A program made the position numbers and the translations under genes. Of a stretch of 56,417 nt of DNA, positions 52,720-56,417 are shown one piece after another. The number at the start of each line of letters is the position of its first letter. The first letter of the stretch is position 1. This stretch comes from Pirellula staleyi DSM 6068 (GTDB lineage Bacteria > Planctomycetota > Planctomycetia > Pirellulales > Pirellulaceae): the NCBI GenBank assembly GCA_945870455.1, contig CAMBSL010000003.1:1-56417 (forward strand). Reading direction: 5' to 3'. The notes under the pieces were generated by a model, which had not been told where the DNA came from, did not search any database, and saw nothing but the letters and a program-made list of their open reading frames with translations.

Positions 52720-53814
52720 ATGCTATTCAACAACGTGTCACTTTTGTCCGTGGGCTATGTGTTGCCCCCCCAAATCGTGACGTCCGCCGACATCGAATCA
52801 CAATTGGATGGCGTCTACCAACGGCTTAAGTTGCCGCAAGGCCGCCTCGAAGGAATGAGCGGCATTCGAGAACGCCGACTTTGGAAGCCGCATACTCGCA
52901 TCAGCGATATGAGTGCCGAGAGTTGCCGCCTTGCCTTGAACGCGGTTCAAGTCGATCCCAAGACGGTGCAGTGCTTGCTCCACGCAAGCGTCTGCCGTGA
53001 GTATCTTGAACCTGCTACCGCCTGCCGAGTGCATCACCTTGTCGGCCTTCCTGAGAACGCGTGGGTCTACGATGTTTCGAATGCTTGTTTGGGAGTGATG
53101 AACGGAGCCGTCCAAATCGCTCAGTTGATCGAAAGCGGGGTGATACGCGCAGGGCTTGTAGTGGGGACTGAGGATTGTCGAGGCTTGTTGGAAGGGACGA
53201 TTCAACAACTCAATTCCGATCCGAATTTGACGCGACAATCGATCAAGCCAGCATTCGCTTCGCTGACCATTGGATCAGGGAGCTGTGCCTGGCTACTCGG
53301 CGATCGCAGGTACTTCGAATCGCAGAAACCAGGTTGTGGAGCTGCATTAAAGGGTGCTGTCGCTGTTGCCCGAACTCAACATCATGAACTGTGTCAAAGC
53401 GACACCGATCAAGCGGGTAGCGGCATGCAGCCCATCATGAATACGGATTCCGAATTGCTATTGGAGGCGGGTGTTGCAACCGGTGCGGCCGCTTTCGAGT
53501 TGCTTCTCGATGAGTTAAAGTGGGTACGGACCGATATTGCCACAACGGTTTGTCATCAAGTGGGATCCGCTCACCGTCGGCGAATGCTTGAAACCTTGAA
53601 TATGCCGATCGATACGGACTATTCGACGTTTGATCGCTTAGGAAACACGGGATCGGTCGCGCTGCCAACCGCACTTGGGCTCGGCCTGTCTCAATCGTAT
53701 TTTGCAGCCGGAACCAAAACCGCTTTGTTGGGTATCGGCTCAGGGCTCAATTCGTTGATGCTGGGACTCGAGTTCGGCAACGTGCAAGTTGGTTGCAACG
53801 AAATTGAACACTAA
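52720..53814 (+). CDS. FabH-like 3-oxoacyl-ACP synthase III
   Basis: A 364-residue thiolase-fold protein. ATG 52720 gives MLFNNVSLLSVGYVLPPQIV; the frame runs further upstream over hemE in another frame and that part is rejected. The triad is C123 in VSNACLGVMNGA, a histidine in TTVCHQVGSAH and an asparagine in LGNTGSVALPTA. There are two KAS-III halves. The sequence around Cys resembles specialised III-type synthases (OleA/PlsX-linked or secondary-metabolite KS) rather than housekeeping FabH, and no acyl carrier protein, fabD or fabG is near. Substrate unknown. It starts 23 bases after the hemDE stop and may share its transcript. Confidence 0.8.
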   Translation: MLFNNVSLLSVGYVLPPQIVTSADIESQLDGVYQRLKLPQGRLEGMSGIRERRLWKPHTRISDMSAESCRLALNAVQVDPKTVQCLLHASVCREYLEPATACRVHHLVGLPENAWVYDVSNACLGVMNGAVQIAQLIESGVIRAGLVVGTEDCRGLLEGTIQQLNSDPNLTRQSIKPAFASLTIGSGSCAWLLGDRRYFESQKPGCGAALKGAVAVARTQHHELCQSDTDQAGSGMQPIMNTDSELLLEAGVATGAAAFELLLDELKWVRTDIATTVCHQVGSAHRRRMLETLNMPIDTDYSTFDRLGNTGSVALPTALGLGLSQSYFAAGTKTALLGIGSGLNSLMLGLEFGNVQVGCNEIEH

Positions 53815-53869
53815 GAACAAGTGCATGAATCTTTCGGTGGAATTTGGCCCTGTTCCACGAGGTGCCGTT

Positions 53870-53933
53870 CCGTAGGATGGGACCAATGTCCCGTCCGATG
53901 ATTCGTTCGGGACAATGGTCCCAAACTACACTC
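53870..53933. repeat. Dispersed GGGACC/GTCCC palindrome, copy 2
   Basis: 53870-53896 matches 10238-10265 (CGTAGGATGGGACC then GTCCCGTCC) with two or three differences, and a third GGGACAATGGTCCC palindrome follows. It lies downstream of the ketosynthase. 53815-54211 contains no gene that I can support. Confidence 0.7.
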
Positions 53934-54047
53934 AATGACTTATGCGGAAGTGCTTGGAGTTCCGGCAGTCTGGATTGATGTGGTCTTAAAAGCCTGCTCA
54001 ACCAGGACTCACCTCCTCATCCCCCCACTAACGAATAGATTCTCGCT

Positions 54048-54200
54048 CCCTTCTCCCCGGTACTCCGGGGAGAAGGGCTGGGGATGAGGGGTTGAGAGCT
54101 TTGGAATCGCTACGATTTCCTAGGTAGGATACGTGGTTCCCCTCACCCTCCGACCCCCTCCCCCCGGAGTACCGCGGAGTACCGGGGCGAGGAGGAGAAT
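54048..54200. repeat. GC-rich hairpins of the CCGGGGAGAAGGG family
   Basis: CCCTTCTCCCCGG-TACT-CCGGGGAGAAGGG (54048-54077) is a perfect 13-bp stem with the same TACT loop as the hairpin at 6662-6689. A second, degraded copy lies at about 54140-54195 (CCCCCGGAGTACCG, then CGGAGTACCGGGG). They sit before the convergent end of the gamma-carbonic-anhydrase gene. Confidence 0.7.
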
Positions 54201-54211
54201 ATACTCAGGGG

Positions 54212-54718
54212 TCAAGCTTCGCTCTCTTTGTACAGCCTGCTCGTTTCGACGTAATGTTTCCAGCCGTGTTCAATCATTTCGGCGTCAGCCTTGTTGGTTT
54301 CGCGAACGACTTTGCCTGGCATTCCCATAACCAAGGAATGTGGAGGGATGACTTTGCCTTCAGGGACTAACGCCCCTGCCGCGATGATGGAGCCCGTTCC
54401 AATGACGGCACCATTGAGCACAACGGCTCGAATACCGATGAGACAGTCGTTCTCAACCGTTGCTCCGTGAATGATTGCTCCATGTCCGACCGTCACACGC
54501 TCACCGATGGTGCACGGAAACCCAGGGTCGCTGTGCAAGCAGCAAAGGTCTTGTATGTTGGAATGGGCGCCAATTCGAATCGTCGCCACGTCACCGCGAA
54601 GTACTGCTCCAAACAAAACACAGGCCTGTCGGTCGATGGTCACTTCGCCCCGAATCGTTGCGTTGGCGGCGACAAAGCACTCGGCATCGATCAAGTCGGG
54701 TTGAAATTTGGTTTTCAT
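54212..54718 (-). CDS. Gamma-carbonic-anhydrase-family protein
   Basis: A 168-residue left-handed beta-helix protein. Hexapeptide repeats run from ANATIRGEVTI to PPHSLVMGMPG, with LFGAVLRGDVATIRIGAHSN and a final amphipathic helix. Likely metal ligands: the histidine in CLHSDPG and two in VTVGHGAIIHGATV, matching the three histidines of gamma-CA (positions about 81, 117, 122 in Cam). Many relatives lack measurable CO2 hydration and serve other roles, so activity is not assured. ATG 54718 is the natural start. It is followed upstream by an MFS gene 23 bases away on the same strand. Confidence 0.88.
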   Translation of the reverse strand: MKTKFQPDLIDAECFVAANATIRGEVTIDRQACVLFGAVLRGDVATIRIGAHSNIQDLCCLHSDPGFPCTIGERVTVGHGAIIHGATVENDCLIGIRAVVLNGAVIGTGSIIAAGALVPEGKVIPPHSLVMGMPGKVVRETNKADAEMIEHGWKHYVETSRLYKESEA

Positions 54719-54741
54719 CGTTTTCGTGTTCGACCATCCTG

Positions 54742-56268
54742 CTACTCCGGCAGTGGCTTATCCTTGGTTTCTGGTAAGAAATAGACGGCAATCAAACCGA
54801 TTAAGAAGATAACACTCATGTAGCTGCACGCGTCACGGAAGGCATCGATTTTTTCGGTCGTCGACTTCGCCTTGGCAGCTAGACTGAGCGCCAGCAATCC
54901 CAGCGTAATTGGGCCAGATGCAGCCACGTAACGCCCCACGTTGTAGCAAAAACTTGTTCCTGTGCTTCGAAGCCGTAGGGGGAACAACTCAGGCAGGTAG
55001 ATGGCAAAGCCCGCGAACAGAGCCATTTGAAAAAAGCCCATGACGCTACTCATCCAAAGGTGCCACGGACTGTTAAACATCTGGAAATATCCGACGGTCG
55101 CAATCATTGCCGCGATGAATGCCATGGCAAACGCTTTTCGCCGCCCAATTGCCTGCGCAATGTAAGTAAACGTCATCATTCCAAAGAAAGCGCCTATGTT
55201 CTGCAAGATTCCGTTGAATGCAACCAATGTGGAGGCTTCGTCTGCAATCCTCGCCTTCACGTCCTTGGGCAGCTCAATAATCGCGGGTTGGGCGTCCGTC
55301 GGTTGGGCGTCAGCCACTGAAACATCGATGGATGCTTTTTGTTTCGCAATTTCTTGCTGAGTCAGGTTATTCGTAATGACGTCACGAACCAAGTCCGGCG
55401 CAAAAAAGCCAATCCCCCAGACACCGATAATCCCTGCTACGCACAGTAGCATGCCGAACAAAGCGTTCCACCGAAGCACAGGGGTTCCGAAAAGCTCCGC
55501 ATAGGAACCGAATTTGACGCCAGTGATTTTGCCTTCTTTTCTGGCTTTGACCCAGGCCTCAGGTTCCTTCATTTTCATTTGCAAAAAGACGCACAAGAAT
55601 GCTGGCAAGGCACCGACCAAAAACATAACCTTCCAACTCATATTGGAGGCAATCACATCTGCTTTCGATAAAGAGGTGACCAACAAATAGATGAGCCCAG
55701 AGGAGATATTGCCTACCGCAGATAACGCCTGAAGCAATCCGAGAGCACCCGTCCTGGAGCGCGCGGGCAAGCTATCCGCAACCAAAGTAACTGCCAGACC
55801 AAAAACACCACCGACCCCCAAGCCAGTGATAAACCGATATATTGCAAAATCGATCCAACCGGTGGAGAACGCCGACAGGCCTGTGCAAATGGAATAGATC
55901 AAAACGGTCAAGGTTAGCGTTTTCGCTCGTCCAAACCAATCTCCAACCGACCCGAAGATCAATCCGCCAGTCGCCCAACCGATCATGAAAATACTGGTTG
56001 CGTAACCCGAGTACGCACCGACCTGGCTTGCGTCCATGGTGGGTGGTAGCAGGTGCTTAAGAGCATCCTTACGCACCAAAATGAAGATCTGTTGATCGAG
56101 GCAATCGAATAGCCACGCGAGTGATGCCATCGCGAAAACAAACCAGTGATAACTGGTTAGGCCATTCCACCAGTTGGTTTTTGTTGTTTGTTCCGACACG
56201 CGTTGGGTCTTTCCTGGCGAGGGTTGATCGGCGGGCAAGTATGGGCGAGACGGATTATAGTCCAACAT
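54742..56268 (-). CDS. MFS transporter (sugar/organic-acid:H+ symporter-like)
   Basis: A 508-residue protein from ATG 56268 (an earlier TTG at 56295 would add nine residues). Twelve helices: WLFDCLDQQIFILVRKDAL at helix 1, GWATGGLIFGSVGDWFGRAKT (loop 2-3 signature), FITGLGVGGVFGLAVTLVAD and ELFPLRLRSTGTSFCYNVGR, all of the SHS/sugar-porter type. A hydrophilic loop at about residues 310-350 is A/D/P/Q-rich and carries a 15-bp tandem duplication (DAQPTDAQP). Substrate unknown. The gene is upstream of the beta-helix protein gene and may be cotranscribed. Confidence 0.85.
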   Translation of the reverse strand: MLDYNPSRPYLPADQPSPGKTQRVSEQTTKTNWWNGLTSYHWFVFAMASLAWLFDCLDQQIFILVRKDALKHLLPPTMDASQVGAYSGYATSIFMIGWATGGLIFGSVGDWFGRAKTLTLTVLIYSICTGLSAFSTGWIDFAIYRFITGLGVGGVFGLAVTLVADSLPARSRTGALGLLQALSAVGNISSGLIYLLVTSLSKADVIASNMSWKVMFLVGALPAFLCVFLQMKMKEPEAWVKARKEGKITGVKFGSYAELFGTPVLRWNALFGMLLCVAGIIGVWGIGFFAPDLVRDVITNNLTQQEIAKQKASIDVSVADAQPTDAQPAIIELPKDVKARIADEASTLVAFNGILQNIGAFFGMMTFTYIAQAIGRRKAFAMAFIAAMIATVGYFQMFNSPWHLWMSSVMGFFQMALFAGFAIYLPELFPLRLRSTGTSFCYNVGRYVAASGPITLGLLALSLAAKAKSTTEKIDAFRDACSYMSVIFLIGLIAVYFLPETKDKPLPE

Positions 56269-56417
56269 CGCCCCTCGGTGCCGTGCCGGCAACAAAAATC
56301 CAAGGTTAGGAGGTCGACTTGGTTTTACTATTTCTTGTTCGTCACGGTGAATTCAAATATCCCTCCCACGTCAGAAACATTGAATTCAAGTCCGCTTGAT
56401 TCCGGCGACCCGAATTT

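Overview
The window looks like a chromosomal segment of a planctomycete, most likely from the Pirellula/Rhodopirellula lineage. That placement is an inference. It rests on a secreted Cys-type sulfatase, a DUF1080 secreted protein, a DUF4091/GH123-like exported protein, a P/Q-rich lipoprotein, mostly short gene runs on alternating strands, and many palindromic intergenic repeats. No rRNA, tRNA or CRISPR array was recognised.

Region 1-5000 is accessory and partly decayed. It holds the end of nadD, a truncated GNAT gene beside two ASCH-type genes, and an imperfect inverted repeat. An IS200-like Y1 (REP-associated) transposase follows, bracketed by two long palindromic repeat copies, with part of its own 5' end duplicated. 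A possible small transcript lies on the minus strand, with a near-ideal Shine-Dalgarno, a 13-codon ORF and a strong terminator. Region 5000-11300 holds amt behind a sigma-54-like promoter, ppk1, a secreted alpha/beta hydrolase and aqpZ. Region 11400-17000 is a sugar-catabolic operon: MFS transporter, DapA-family aldolase, ribulokinase-type FGGY kinase and a fucose/arabinose-isomerase-fold protein. Region 17000-28100 carries metF-proC (overlapping ATGA), a DJ-1/PfpI protein, an M13 peptidase, glnB-glnD, bpt, a sulfatase and a lipoprotein.

Region 28300-44700 has purB, a pair of M16 peptidase genes with complementary motifs, htrA, an EamA transporter, a large exported DUF4091-like protein, an rtcB homologue, trxA, an exported unknown, a large unknown protein with an acidic insert, and a DUF1080 protein. 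Region 44800-46016 is the wreck of a type I restriction-modification locus: the hsdM tail, two hsdS 3' ends around a palindromic repeat block, and a truncated rhuM. Its end overlaps the stop codon of a convergent SNF2 helicase operon. Region 48600-56300 holds a coiled-coil protein, a DUF2293 gene followed closely by pgl, an in-frame hemD-hemE fusion, a FabH-like ketosynthase, a gamma-carbonic-anhydrase-family protein and an MFS transporter.

Some genes connect functionally although they are scattered. Amt, P-II (GlnB) and GlnD form a nitrogen-sensing set, and a sigma-54 site before amt fits nitrogen control. Two features recur across the window: families of GC-rich palindromes between genes, and many 12-24 bp head-to-tail duplications, some inside genes and some at gene ends. 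I did not find one clearly new multi-gene system. The best leads are the hemDE fusion, the split-motif M16 pair, the sugar operon, the GNAT/ASCH locus, the REP/transposase element and the small-transcript candidate near 4500.
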